Positions 31,768-42,800 of a DNA stretch of 44,197 nt are shown here, one piece after another; position 1 is the stretch's first letter, and each line of letters begins with the position of its first letter. This DNA comes from Bacteroidales bacterium (GTDB taxonomy: Bacteria > Bacteroidota > Bacteroidia > Bacteroidales > Bacteroidaceae): positions 1 to 44,197 of the forward strand of contig SUXS01000023.1 in NCBI GenBank assembly GCA_015060865.1, written 5' to 3'. The translations under genes and the position numbers were made by a program. The notes beneath the pieces were generated by a model. It was not told where the DNA came from, did not search any database, and was given only the letters and a program-made list of their open reading frames with translations.

Positions 31768-32463
31768 TTAGAAGTGCAATCCTGCTACCGTATATATGAG
31801 TCCGCCTATTCCGAATATCATCACGGCAGTACCGATGATGCGGTTGAGTATCCAGATGCCTCGCACGTCGAAGCGTTTCCTCAGCCTGCTGACCAACCAT
31901 GTGATTCCGAACCACCATGCTGCGGCCCCTACCCAAATGGAGGCATAGCCTGCTACGCTCTCGAAGAACCCCAATTCGGGCAATACGAACGACATGCGGG
32001 CAAATAGGGCTACAAACATGAGTATGATAAGGGGATTGCTGATGGCCAGGGCAAAGCCTGTGGCAAAGTTGTAGGCGAGTTTCCCTTTGGTTACCGGGTA
32101 GGCTCCGAGCTTATCCATCGGGTTGGCACGGTAACTGTGGGGGTTGGTGCGGAAGGTGTGCAGACCAAAGATGAATAGCAATGCGTTACCTACAACCTGC
32201 AATACGAACATGTTGTGCGCATTGTTGATGAAGTCGAACACGAACGACATGCCAAAGGCGGTGATGGCGGCATAGGCAAGGTCGCTCACCGAGGCACCTA
32301 TGCCCGTCATGAAACCGTGCCAACGGCCCTTGTTCAAGGTGCGCCGTATGCACATCACTCCTACCGGTCCCATGGGGGCCGATACGATGATACCTATGAT
32401 GATACCTTTCAGTATAAGTTCAACAAATGAGATTTGCTCAGCAAACTGCTCCAACCAATTCAT
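31768..32463 (-). CDS. LysE family transporter
   Basis: This 231-residue protein has six likely membrane helices. The LysE/RhtB signature is GIIVSAPMGPVGVMCIRRTL (24-43), followed by GRWHGFMTGIGASVSDLAYA, and TGFALAISNPLIILMFVALF in the middle. The family exports amino acids or related small molecules; the substrate cannot be assigned. It is the first gene of the run lysE-DUF4924-prfC-tsaC-clc. The -7 box TAATTTTG ends only 5 bp before the ATG, so the message may be leaderless. Confidence 0.9.
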   Translation of the reverse strand: MNWLEQFAEQISFVELILKGIIIGIIVSAPMGPVGVMCIRRTLNKGRWHGFMTGIGASVSDLAYAAITAFGMSFVFDFINNAHNMFVLQVVGNALLFIFGLHTFRTNPHSYRANPMDKLGAYPVTKGKLAYNFATGFALAISNPLIILMFVALFARMSFVLPELGFFESVAGYASIWVGAAAWWFGITWLVSRLRKRFDVRGIWILNRIIGTAVMIFGIGGLIYTVAGLHF

Positions 32464-32464
32464 T

Positions 32465-32536
32465 CTGCAAAATTAGTGCAAGCCGAGAGAAATGCCAAAT
32501 TTATTTGCGCATTTCCGAGGTGCCGCCTAATTTCTG
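32465..32536 (-). promoter_or_regulatory. 72-bp palindrome-promoter element driving lysE
   Basis: This is the reverse-oriented partner of 24459-24530: same length, about eight mismatches, no gaps. Its palindrome reads GCAAATAAATTTGG on the minus strand (32495-32508), and the -7 box TAATTTTG is at 32475-32468. The lysE ATG is at 32463, so transcription would begin at or within a base or two of it. Confidence 0.7.
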
Positions 32537-32700
32537 CCTATCGGGGCAGGCTAAAATCAGTGCCACTGACGCATGAGCGAAGGTAAATTGGGCTTGTAGG
32601 CAAGTACTGAAAACAGAAATCAGTGAGACTTTGTTTGGGGTATTTAATGGCTGTTAACAACGTTTAACGATTGAGAGGGGCAAAAAAGGACTAAATTATA

Positions 32701-32708
32701 TACATTTG
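32701..32708 (+). promoter_or_regulatory. -7 box for the giant-protein operon
   Basis: TACATTTG fits TAnnTTTG. No TTTG lies at 19-21 bp upstream. The leader would be about 95-100 bases, AT-rich, without a clear folded structure. Nothing else was recognised in 32537-32700. Confidence 0.45.
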
Positions 32709-32810
32709 TACCGAATATGCCTTAATGGCTAATAATGCTATGTGAAAACGGTCTGAGGAAAATGAGAATAACAAAATAATCAACTTAATTATTAACCAAA
32801 TTTATTTATC

Positions 32811-35800
32811 ATGAGAAAAAGATTACTTTTTTGCATGTCGTTATGGGCACTATGTGCTTTTACGACGATGGTAAAGGCTGAGGAGGTTGACTATACCAAT
32901 GCTATAGTGAATGCCGACCTCTCTACCACCGATGCTTGGAATACCGAGGGTACCAAGGGTATCTCTGGCGGTATGGTTAAGGTGGGCTCACAGGCTGTAT
33001 ATGACTTCAGCCAGACCATCACACTTCCCGCAGGTCAGTATAGGGTGACCGCGAAGGCTGTTTACCGCTATGGCGATAACGAGCAGGCTGAGTATAATGC
33101 TATCCAGGCTGGTACTGATACGCACAAGGCTAAGCTCTATGCCGAGACTGCTACCAAGAAGTATGAGGCTAACATACAGAACCGCAACGAAGGCGCTTCT
33201 GATACCGACTATGCAGCAGGTAATGGCTCTGTAACTATCAATGGTAAGTACGTGCCCAACTCATCTGCTGCTGTTCAGGCTTGGTTCGATGCAGGCCAGT
33301 ATGCCAACGAACTCGTATTCAACGTGCAAGAGGAGGGCCAGGTGAAGATTGGTATCACTACCGTTGATGGCATTGCTGGTGACTATGGCAACATCGGTGC
33401 ATGGACACTGACCCGCTTGGGCGATGCAGTGGCTGAGGAAGAATCAGGAGAGGTGTCCATTGATGTGACTGACAAGGTGGGCACGAGTAGGGATGCTTGG
33501 CACGCTACGGGTGGTCCTGTAACTATCGATGGCATCTCAATGCCTGAGAAGTATGAGGAGACCACAGCAACTCAAGGCGATATGCTGTGGCAAACTGTCG
33601 AGGGTCTCGACAATGGTACTTACACCGTAGAACTTTGGGCAAATGCCCGTTACACACCAAATCGTGGATTTGAGTCTGCTGCAACCGACGGACAGCTCGA
33701 TTGCACATTCTTGTTTGCTAACAATGTGGAGATTTCTATCCCTGTTGTGTTTAATGCTAATTTGAACAACAACACCTCACATGTGTTGGTGGGTGTTGAG
33801 GTTACCGATGGGACCCTTACGATGGGTATGACCAAGAAGGCCGACGGCTCTAACTGGCACACCATCCAGATTAAGAAACTTACATACCATGTATCAGGTG
33901 ATGCAGCTCTCATGGATGCTAAAGCGGATTTGCTGTCTGTTATAGAGATTGCAAGGGCGGTGTCGCCCTCAACGGATGCTCTGACTGAAGCTATCGCAAC
34001 GGCAGAGAGCATATATGCCAACTCTACGGACTTAGTAGAAGTGACTGCTGCCATCGCTCCTTTGCAGGCCGCTGTTCTACTCGCAAATAGGACGAATGCT
34101 TTGGTAGGGGCTACTCCCGAGAATCCTATACTTACCGACTTTGTTGTGAATGGGACATTTGATAGCTCAACAGATCCTTGGGTATGTACCACAAATGCAG
34201 TAAATAAGGCTCTTGCCAGTAATCAGCAGGGCGCTTTCAACGTGCCGTTCTTTGAGAACTGGAATCCTACAAGTTTTACCGGCAAGATCTATCAAGTGAT
34301 TGAAAACATTCCTAACGGAATTTACGAACTTAAGATTTGTGCTTTTGTAAGCGTGTTCGATGCTTCGGCGCAGCATGTTTATGCCAATCAGGATCAGCAG
34401 CCCCTCACAGCTGGTGAACCTACTGCCTATACAGTGCAGACATTGGTTTCCGGCAACCGCATTGAAGTGGGTTTTGAGCAGACCGCCGCTGTAGCCGAAT
34501 GGGTGGGTATTGACAATGTGAGTCTGTCATACCTGGGAGAGGTAGACATTGATGTGTATCTCGAAGCTTATCGGGAGACCAAGGCTCTAGCTGAGGCTTT
34601 GGTTGTAAAAAGTATGTCGGCAGAAGCGCTTTCTGGCTTGCAGGCAGCTCTAAACCTCTCGGTAGATGAAACCTCGTTGTCATCTATATCTACAGCTACT
34701 GCTGCTTTGCAAAAGGCAATGTCTGTTGCTGAGGCCTCGGTTGCTAAATATGCCAGCAACAAGGTAGCTATCGACGCTATGTTCACATTGCTGGAAAACA
34801 CCAATGTATACACCGCTGAGGCATACGCTACCTACTCGGCTAAGGCAGAGGACTTCCTTGCACAGTATGAGGCCGGTACATTGACCGCTACTGTTGACAA
34901 TCCTGCTGCCATCCACGGCTGGCGCGCAAATGTAGACTATGACGACCTGTTGCTCTCTGCATTCGGCGTGAAGGATTTCGATACCAATCTTTATATCAAT
35001 ACATGGTCTATTGAAGGTGAAACCGACGGCTCTGAGTTCAAGGTTCCCTTCTTCGAGTACTGGACTGGTGATGACCAATCGCTCGGTGCTACCACCAAGA
35101 CCGCTACTGTAACAGGCTTGGAGCCTGGTACGGTATATGCTCTGGAGGCTTGGGTACGTACCCGTGCCAAGAATGGGGTGGCTGCTGCTGAGGCTACGGG
35201 CATTACGCTCACAATAGGTGATGGCGATACGGTAGACGTTACCGAAGGTGCGGTGGTTGGTGAAAGTCAGTTTACCCATGCGGTGTACACGGCTTACGGA
35301 GCTGCCGATGAGAATGGTAACCTCACCATCAACTTCAACGTGCTTGATGGTAATAACATAAGCTGGCTCTCCTTTAAGAATCTGAAGTATAGCAAGGCTT
35401 GCTCCTTCGCTGATGGGCATCTGACAGTATGGAAGGATTTCGATTATTCTTCTTCATCGGAATATCCTTGGCACTCTTTGCGTAGCGAGATTACCTCAGT
35501 AGAGGTTATGGATGGCGTGACGAGCATTGGAGACCTGGCTTTCTCAGGTTGTGGCAGCCTCACCTCTATCACCATCCCTGAGAGTGTGACGAGCATTGGA
35601 GAGTGGGCTTTCTCAGGTTGTGGCAGCCTCACCGCCATCAACATTCCCGATGGCGTGACGAGCATTGGAGACGGGGCTTTCTCAGTTTGTGGCAGCCTTA
35701 CCGCCATCACCCTCCCCGAGGGCGTGACGAGTATTGGACACAGTGCCTTTGTAGGTTGTCTTTCTCTGAAGGATGTGACTTCACTTGCGGCTACGGCTCC

Positions 35801-38800
35801 GGTATTGGGTGATAAGGCATTTGCTGGTATTGCTTATGGGGCTGAGATGCACTATCCGGCAGGAAGCAATTATTATTCTTGGCTGCCCTACTTTAGCACT
35901 TGCTATCTTAAGAATGTAGGCTCAGGTACCTACTTGCAGGCTGGCGCATCTTGGGATGCGCGTGCAACGTTGGGCGAGAAAGGACTTGATGTCAAGATTA
36001 TTCCTTTAGAAAACGGATATTTCTTGATAGAAACTGGCGTGATTAATGGATTGGATTTGTATTATTTAGGTACTGATGGATATACGGATGCTCCTGAAGC
36101 CCAGTGGGAAATGCAGGATCTGGGTGATGGCCATTTTGCCTTTACTGCTGATGGGGTCAACTATTTGGGTTACGACGGTAGTGAAGTGGTAAGCCTAACC
36201 CTGACTGACCCTGCAAATGCTAATGCACAGTGGCAGTTGGTAAGTAAGGAAGACCGTATGACGGAGCTGGCCAGTGCTACAAGCGGTAGCCCAATGGATG
36301 CAACCTTCCTGCTTCCTGGCGCAACCTTCGGTAGAAATGATGCTCGCAATAAGCTGTGGGAGGGGACACCAAGGATTGATGGATATGAGTCATCAGCTGC
36401 AACCAATCACTGTGCAGAGGTATTTGATACATCTACCGTAGATGTGCATCAGGAACTTGTAGGCATGCTCAACGGCTACTATCTTGTCAGCGCACAGGGC
36501 TACTACCGTATGGGAGGCGATATCGATGCTACTGGTGCTGCGATAGCAAACCGTGCTGCTGGTACTGAGGAACTGAACGCATATCTATATGCCAACGATA
36601 AGGAGACTCCGCTGATGTCTATCCTTGAGGAGGCGCAGGATACAGCTTTTATAAAAGGACGTTATTATGAAACTCCCTATGGATTTGTACCCGATGACAT
36701 CAATACCGCTGCTGAAGCCTTTGCTAATGGCAAATATAGGCATAACCTTTGGGTACGTGTGACCGACGGTACCCTTCGCATCGGTGTAAAGAAGGAGGTT
36801 GAGTCTGCTTATGACTGGGCTGTCTTCGACAATTTCAAACTAACCTACTACGGCGCAACTTTGTCTGCCGAGGCGGTGGGTGGTGTGAATCCCGCAGATT
36901 ATCCTGAGGACCAACTGTTTGCCATCATGAATGTTACGGGACTTAACTACCTGACGGCCAATAGTGGAATAACCATTGACTCTCGCGATGCAACCAATAC
37001 CAATCAGTGCTTCTATTTCGTGCCTACCGAAACTGCAGGACAGTATCACTTGAAGAGCTTTGGTGGTAAGTATGTGAAGAGCGACCATGGCAATACATGG
37101 AGCATGACCGCTGCTACAACTTCGTCGGCCAATACCTTGCACCAACTCGTGGCAGTAGAGGATGGAGCCTATACCATCGGTATGGTAGGCAAGGGTAAGG
37201 TAATCGGTACCGATAACATTACCAACGGTTCAGCTACCTATTCTGATAAGTCGGCTGCCGCTAACGGCAAGTGGTTTATCATCCCCGTAACCTATGGCCT
37301 GTCTCCTATGCTGAGAAGCACTCTTGTGGAGGCTAATGCCATTACAGGGGCCATGTATGTGGGCGCTGCTGACGAACTTGCGGCTGCCATCGCTGCGGGT
37401 GAAGGTGCCTTGGCTTTGGAACAGAACGATACGATAGAGGGCGCATACCTCCGCCTGCTCGCTGCAATGGAGGTCGCCAGAGCTTCTATTGACGAGTATA
37501 AGGGTATGCCGGCAGTCATTGAAAGCTATAAGGCTTGGTTGAAGGCTGGCGCCAATGGCTACGATACTTATGCCGCAGCTATCGCCGCAGCAGAAGAGGG
37601 CTATACCAATGGTACTATCGTCGGTGCTGTTGATCAGGATTTGAAACCGGCATTGACAACGTTCTTGGCTGCCAATGAGGTGGCTGGTATTGTCAACGGT
37701 ACCTTTGGCGATGCCAACAAAGTATCACTCGCCGGATGGACCAACGGTGTGGGCGAAATGGCTACAGGAAAACACAACAATTGGACAAATGTAAATGACG
37801 GATTTGCCGAGAAGTGGGGTGGTAGCACCAGTACACCGCTCATGGACCTTGACTTCTATCAGGAAATAGAAGGACTCCCGGCAGCTACCTATACCTTCGC
37901 GGTATATGCTGTAGCATGTTTGCAGAGTGCAAATGATACGTATGAGGTTAGTGGCGTGAAGGTGTATGCCAACAATGACTCTGTGGAAGTACATACCATC
38001 AATGTTGACCGCAATGCAGTCAATAAGGCAATCGGTGCCGAGCTGGTGCTTGTAGAAGTGACCCTCGCCGAGGGAGAAACCCTCAAGGTGGGTATGTCGG
38101 TAAAGAATACCGATGCTAACTGGGTGGTGATGGATAATGCCAAGCTGTATTGCTTCGATTATGCTCGACTGATGCAGGCTGCCATCGACTATGCACGTCA
38201 TCTTATCGCCGAGAACCCGGCTGTAAATGGTGTGGCGTTGGCTACCTTGCAGAGTGAGCTCGCTGCTGCTGACGATCTGGAGGCTTTGAAGGCTGCTACA
38301 GCTGCTTTCGAGGAGGCTATCCCCTCATACAACAAATTGGCTGATATGGTGGCCGAATATAAGGATGTGGAAGCCTTGGCAAGTGCCATTGCTGCAGCCA
38401 ATTCGGTACTGACAAGCGCTACTGGTGTGGTGGCCGAGGTTGACGAGGCATACGTGGCACTGGAAGAGGCTGTATTCCAATACCGATTCGCCGTGGCTTC
38501 GCTCACCTATCCGTGCGATATTACCAGCCGCTACGTAGCGAACCCGCTGATGGAAGAGGGTACTGCTGGAGCCGGATGGGAAGGCAATATGGGGTATCAA
38601 GCTGCTACGTATACTAACGGAGATGCTTTCGTGTCGAAGTTTATCGAGAAGTGGGTGCCCGCTGGTAATGCCCTTGGATATGTTAACGCATCGCAAGTGA
38701 TAAGCGAGATTCCCAACGGTATCTATCGATTGAGCGCTGACCTTATAGCTACACGCCAGAATGCAGGTGATGTCATTGACGAGAACAACGGATTCTATCT

Positions 38801-39815
38801 GTTTGCCAACGAGGACTCTGTAGCCGTATCTACTAAGAATGGACAGCCTTTGCACTTTGAGGTTTATACTGATGTGAAGGGCAATACGATTACTGTCGGA
38901 GCAGGCGGTGACGCTGTACAGGCCAACTGGGTAGCCTTCGATAATGTGAAGTTGGAATACCTCGGTGGATATACCTCCGGTGACGTGAACAGCGACGAAA
39001 AACATACTATGAACGACGTGGTAATGACTGTGAACGCTGTATTGGAAAGACCGTCAGAGAAGTTCCATCCCTATGCTGCCGATGTGAATGATGATGATGT
39101 AATCGCCATGGGTGACGTGGTGAACATCCTGCAGATGGTACTCACCGATGGCATGGATGTGGTAAGCTATGCACGTAGCCGTGCTCGCTTGGCTGCACAA
39201 CCGGGTACATTGGCACTCATGGCTGCTGAGGCTACGCTGACAATGGGTGTTGACTGCATGGTACCTGTTGCATTGAACAACGCTGGTGCATATTCTGCAT
39301 TCCAGGTTGACCTGCAACTCCCTGAAGGGGTAGAGCTTATTGATGTGGCATTGACTGATCGTGCGATGAGTACACATACCATAGCTTGGAACACCTTGCG
39401 TAATGGTAAGGTACGCGTTATCGCTTACTCGGCAAGCAATGCGGCCATCACGGGCAATGAGGGTAATCTTATCAATCTCGTAGTGAAGGCCGATGCTGCT
39501 ATGGCTGATGAGGCTGTGATGACTCTTGCTGAGGGTATCTTCGTGACAACCGATGGTGCAGAGCATGCCGTGGCTGACGTGAACGTAGCTATGAGAACTA
39601 AGACTACTGATATTGAGAACGTATCGGAAGGTACATTCAAGGTGCACGGTGTGGCTGGAGCTATCATCGTGGAAAGTGCCGAAACTGTTACTGTAGAAAT
39701 CTACACCGTAGCAGGCCAGTTGGTACAGAGCGTATCGGCAACAGCAGGCAAGCACGTGATCACCGTACCTGCTGGTGTCTATGTGGTAAACAACAATAAA
39801 GTAATCGTTAAATAA
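32811..39815 (+). CDS. Giant secreted mosaic protein with dockerin, cohesin-like domain and Por-type tail
   Basis: This 2334-residue protein has a signal peptide (near MVKA-EE, residue 24). Beta-sandwich modules with the ending A-N-W-V-x-x-D-N-x-K-L and lead F-x-E-K/N-W recur, separated by Ala-rich helical spacers such as LLSVIEIARAVSPSTDAL. Four 23-residue BspA-type LRRs lie at about 885-1000 (GVTSIGDLAFSGCGSLTSI). Two ricin-like stretches follow (CYLKNVGSGTYLQAG; FAIMNVTGLNYLTANSG). Residues about 2056-2112 form a type I dockerin with two loops (DVNSDEKHTMNDVV; DVNDDDVIAMGDVV). A cohesin-like domain spans about 2132-2263 and a sorting-type tail 2268-2334 (AGVYVVNNNKVIVK). No catalytic domain was seen. 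It probably acts outside the cell as an adhesin or scaffold. Confidence 0.82.
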   Translation: MRKRLLFCMSLWALCAFTTMVKAEEVDYTNAIVNADLSTTDAWNTEGTKGISGGMVKVGSQAVYDFSQTITLPAGQYRVTAKAVYRYGDNEQAEYNAIQAGTDTHKAKLYAETATKKYEANIQNRNEGASDTDYAAGNGSVTINGKYVPNSSAAVQAWFDAGQYANELVFNVQEEGQVKIGITTVDGIAGDYGNIGAWTLTRLGDAVAEEESGEVSIDVTDKVGTSRDAWHATGGPVTIDGISMPEKYEETTATQGDMLWQTVEGLDNGTYTVELWANARYTPNRGFESAATDGQLDCTFLFANNVEISIPVVFNANLNNNTSHVLVGVEVTDGTLTMGMTKKADGSNWHTIQIKKLTYHVSGDAALMDAKADLLSVIEIARAVSPSTDALTEAIATAESIYANSTDLVEVTAAIAPLQAAVLLANRTNALVGATPENPILTDFVVNGTFDSSTDPWVCTTNAVNKALASNQQGAFNVPFFENWNPTSFTGKIYQVIENIPNGIYELKICAFVSVFDASAQHVYANQDQQPLTAGEPTAYTVQTLVSGNRIEVGFEQTAAVAEWVGIDNVSLSYLGEVDIDVYLEAYRETKALAEALVVKSMSAEALSGLQAALNLSVDETSLSSISTATAALQKAMSVAEASVAKYASNKVAIDAMFTLLENTNVYTAEAYATYSAKAEDFLAQYEAGTLTATVDNPAAIHGWRANVDYDDLLLSAFGVKDFDTNLYINTWSIEGETDGSEFKVPFFEYWTGDDQSLGATTKTATVTGLEPGTVYALEAWVRTRAKNGVAAAEATGITLTIGDGDTVDVTEGAVVGESQFTHAVYTAYGAADENGNLTINFNVLDGNNISWLSFKNLKYSKACSFADGHLTVWKDFDYSSSSEYPWHSLRSEITSVEVMDGVTSIGDLAFSGCGSLTSITIPESVTSIGEWAFSGCGSLTAINIPDGVTSIGDGAFSVCGSLTAITLPEGVTSIGHSAFVGCLSLKDVTSLAATAPVLGDKAFAGIAYGAEMHYPAGSNYYSWLPYFSTCYLKNVGSGTYLQAGASWDARATLGEKGLDVKIIPLENGYFLIETGVINGLDLYYLGTDGYTDAPEAQWEMQDLGDGHFAFTADGVNYLGYDGSEVVSLTLTDPANANAQWQLVSKEDRMTELASATSGSPMDATFLLPGATFGRNDARNKLWEGTPRIDGYESSAATNHCAEVFDTSTVDVHQELVGMLNGYYLVSAQGYYRMGGDIDATGAAIANRAAGTEELNAYLYANDKETPLMSILEEAQDTAFIKGRYYETPYGFVPDDINTAAEAFANGKYRHNLWVRVTDGTLRIGVKKEVESAYDWAVFDNFKLTYYGATLSAEAVGGVNPADYPEDQLFAIMNVTGLNYLTANSGITIDSRDATNTNQCFYFVPTETAGQYHLKSFGGKYVKSDHGNTWSMTAATTSSANTLHQLVAVEDGAYTIGMVGKGKVIGTDNITNGSATYSDKSAAANGKWFIIPVTYGLSPMLRSTLVEANAITGAMYVGAADELAAAIAAGEGALALEQNDTIEGAYLRLLAAMEVARASIDEYKGMPAVIESYKAWLKAGANGYDTYAAAIAAAEEGYTNGTIVGAVDQDLKPALTTFLAANEVAGIVNGTFGDANKVSLAGWTNGVGEMATGKHNNWTNVNDGFAEKWGGSTSTPLMDLDFYQEIEGLPAATYTFAVYAVACLQSANDTYEVSGVKVYANNDSVEVHTINVDRNAVNKAIGAELVLVEVTLAEGETLKVGMSVKNTDANWVVMDNAKLYCFDYARLMQAAIDYARHLIAENPAVNGVALATLQSELAAADDLEALKAATAAFEEAIPSYNKLADMVAEYKDVEALASAIAAANSVLTSATGVVAEVDEAYVALEEAVFQYRFAVASLTYPCDITSRYVANPLMEEGTAGAGWEGNMGYQAATYTNGDAFVSKFIEKWVPAGNALGYVNASQVISEIPNGIYRLSADLIATRQNAGDVIDENNGFYLFANEDSVAVSTKNGQPLHFEVYTDVKGNTITVGAGGDAVQANWVAFDNVKLEYLGGYTSGDVNSDEKHTMNDVVMTVNAVLERPSEKFHPYAADVNDDDVIAMGDVVNILQMVLTDGMDVVSYARSRARLAAQPGTLALMAAEATLTMGVDCMVPVALNNAGAYSAFQVDLQLPEGVELIDVALTDRAMSTHTIAWNTLRNGKVRVIAYSASNAAITGNEGNLINLVVKADAAMADEAVMTLAEGIFVTTDGAEHAVADVNVAMRTKTTDIENVSEGTFKVHGVAGAIIVESAETVTVEIYTVAGQLVQSVSATAGKHVITVPAGVYVVNNNKVIVK
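35517..35746 (+). repeat. 69-bp tandem repeats encoding BspA-type LRRs
   Basis: GTGACGAGCATTGGAGA starts at 35517 and 35586, and again one and two periods later, giving a 69-bp (23-codon) period with three nearly identical copies and a fourth diverged one. Each codes for G-V-T-S-I-G-x-x-A-F-S-x-C-G-S-L-T-x-I. The DNA similarity points to recent expansion. Confidence 0.85.
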
Positions 39816-39823
39816 GCAAGACA

Positions 39824-42800
39824 ATGAAACGACTATTAAGTATAGTAATGGGATTTGTAGTGGCACTCAGTGCCCTACAAGCCCAAAACAAGGTCAGCAT
39901 GAATAATGTGGACTTCGTGAAAGGAGAGTCTGCCGTGATGACCGTGGATTTGCAGAATACGACCGCCTTTTCTGCATTCCAGATGGACCTGACACTTCCC
40001 GATGGCTTTGCAATAGCTGAAGGAATTGCTATCGATGAGGCACGTCAGAGCGGTTCGCATAGCGTGACTTACAACGCACAGGGGAATAAGGTGCGTATTG
40101 CCGCTTATTCGGGAAACAATGCCAACCTCAAAGGTACAGAGGGTACTCTCCTCACCATCGGACTTGTGGCAGAGGAATCGGTACTCCCCGGCATCTATTC
40201 GGCAACATTGGACAACGTGTTGTTCACTACTGCTGATGAGAACGAGATGAGTCTTGCTGGTGCATCGGCCGAGGTGTCGTTGCGCTATGCAGTGGAAAGT
40301 TCGGTCACTGATGCTTCGTTGGGAAGCATCAGTGTCGAAGGCGACGCATACCACGGTTCTACCATGAAGGTAACAGTGTCTCCTGTAGCACATTATGAGC
40401 TGGACCAGTTGCTGGTGAACGGTGAGGATGTAACTGCACAGGTGGAGAACAATGTATACACCATTGCTTCGCTGGCTTCGGATGTAAATGCTGTAGCCTC
40501 CTTTAAACCTGCAACCTATGTGGCAACCTTCATGATTGATGGCCAAGTGATTGAGGAGAAACCGTTTGCTTACGGGGCTACTATTGAGGCTCCTGTAGCT
40601 CCTGCTAAGGAGGGCCATACTTTCGCAGGATGGTCGAACCTTCCCGCTACCATGCCAGGTGAGAATATCACTGTTAATGGTAGCTACAATGTGAACAGCT
40701 ACACCGTAACCTTCAAGATTGGTGAGGTGGTTATTTCTTCAGAGACTCTTGCTTATGGTGCTGCAATTGTAGCTCCCGAGGCTCCTGTCAAGGAGGGTCA
40801 TACCTTTGCCGGTTGGGGCGAGGTGGCTGCTACCATGCCAGCCGAGAACGTGACCTATACAGGTAGCTACGATGTGAACAGCTACATGGTAACCTTCAAG
40901 ATCGATGACGAGGTAATCTATTCAGAGAGCTTGCCCTATGGTACTGCAATCGTAGCTCCCGAAGCTCCCGCCAAGGAGGGTCATACCTTCAATGGTTGGG
41001 GTGCCGTGGCTGCTACCGTACCAGCCAAGGACTTGACCTATACGAGCTCATATACCGTGAATAGCTACACCGTAACCTTCAAGATTGGTGAGGTAGTTAT
41101 TTCTTCAGAGACCCTTGCCTATGGCGCTGCAATCGTAGCTCCCGAGGCTCCCGTAAAAGAGGGCCATACCTTTGCAGGCTGGGGCGATGTGGCTGCTACC
41201 GTACCTGCCGAGAACGTGACCTATACAGGTAGCTACGATGTGAACAGCTATCTGGTAACCTTCAAGATTGATGACGAGGTAATCTATTCAGAGAGCTTGC
41301 CCTATGGCACTGCAATCGTAGCTCCCGAAGCTCCCGCCAAGGAGGGTCATACCTTCAATGGTTGGGGTGCCGTGGCTGCTACCGTACCAGCCAAGGACTT
41401 GACCTATACGAGCTCATATACTGTAAATGTATATACTTTGAAGTTTGTAGCCGATGGAAAGACGGTGAAGACAGAGCAAATGGCTTATGGCGCTGCAATC
41501 GTAGCTCCCGAGGCTCCCGCCAAGGAGGGTCATACCTTCAATGGTTGGAAGGATGTGCCTGCTACTATGCCGGCTGGAGATTTGACGGTTGATGGAATCT
41601 ATACGGTAAACAGTTATGTCGTAACCTTTAAGATTGGTGACGAGGTGCTCTTCTCGGAAAGTCTTCCCTATGGAAGTAAGATTACTGCCCCGGAGGCTCC
41701 AGCAGTAGAAGGAAAGGTGTTCAGCGGATGGGGGAAAGTCGCTGAGACAGTTCCTGCTCAGAATGTAACCTACGAAGGTCGCTATATCAACAATCCTTAC
41801 GAAATTGTGTATTTTGTAGATGGCGAGGAATATCACAGAGAACTGATAGAGTTCAGTGCGACCATTACATTGATTGAGGCTCCCGTTAAGGAAGGTCATA
41901 CCTTTAGCGGCTGGAGTGATGTCCCAGCGACGATGCCTGCTGGGGAGGTAAAGGTGTATGGTACGTTTACTGTGAACAACTATACCGTTACTTTCAAGAT
42001 TGGTGATGAGGTGGTTTACTCTGAACCTTTGGCTTATGGTAGCGAGATTGTAGCTCCTGAGGCTCCGGTAAAAGAGGGCTATACTTTCAACGGTTGGGGT
42101 GAGGTAGATGCTACAGTTCCTGCAAGTGATGTGACCTACGAAGGATCATATACCGTAAATAGCTATACCGTAACCTTTAAGATCGGCGATGAGATAATCT
42201 ATTCGGCTGTCCTTGCTTATGGTAGCGAAATCGTAGCTCCTGAAGCACCATCTAAGGAAGGACATACTTTTGCCGGTTGGGGAGACGTACTTGCTACTAT
42301 GCCGGCAAGTGACGTAACCTATGAAGGTGCATATACTGCAAACTTGTATGTGGTAACCTTCAAGATTGGTGACGAAGTGATTTCTTCTGATAGCCTTGCT
42401 TATGGTAGCGAAATTATAGCTCCCGAGGCTCCTGCTAAGGAGGGTTATACCTTCGATGGTTGGGGCGAAGTTGCAGCAATAGTTCCTGCTATGAACTTGA
42501 CTTATGGAGGCTCGTATTCAGTGAATTATTATACCGTAACCTTCAAGATTGGTGACGAGGTGATTTACTCTGAATCTTTGGCTTACGGTAGCGAGATTGT
42601 AGCTCCCGAGGCTCCTGCCAAGGAAGGTTATACCTTCAGTGGATGGGGACAGGTTGCATCGACGGTTCCTGCTATGGATGTTACTTATGAAGGATCTTAT
42701 GTTGTCGGTGGCTATACCGTAACCTTCAAGATTGGTGATGAGGTGATAAGTACACAGGTTCTGCCTTACGGTAGCGAGATTGTAGCTCCCGAGGCTCCAG

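Noticed and set aside
35517..35746. CRISPR-like regular repeats
   Set aside because: The 69-bp period is in frame and codes for LRRs; there are no distinct spacers.
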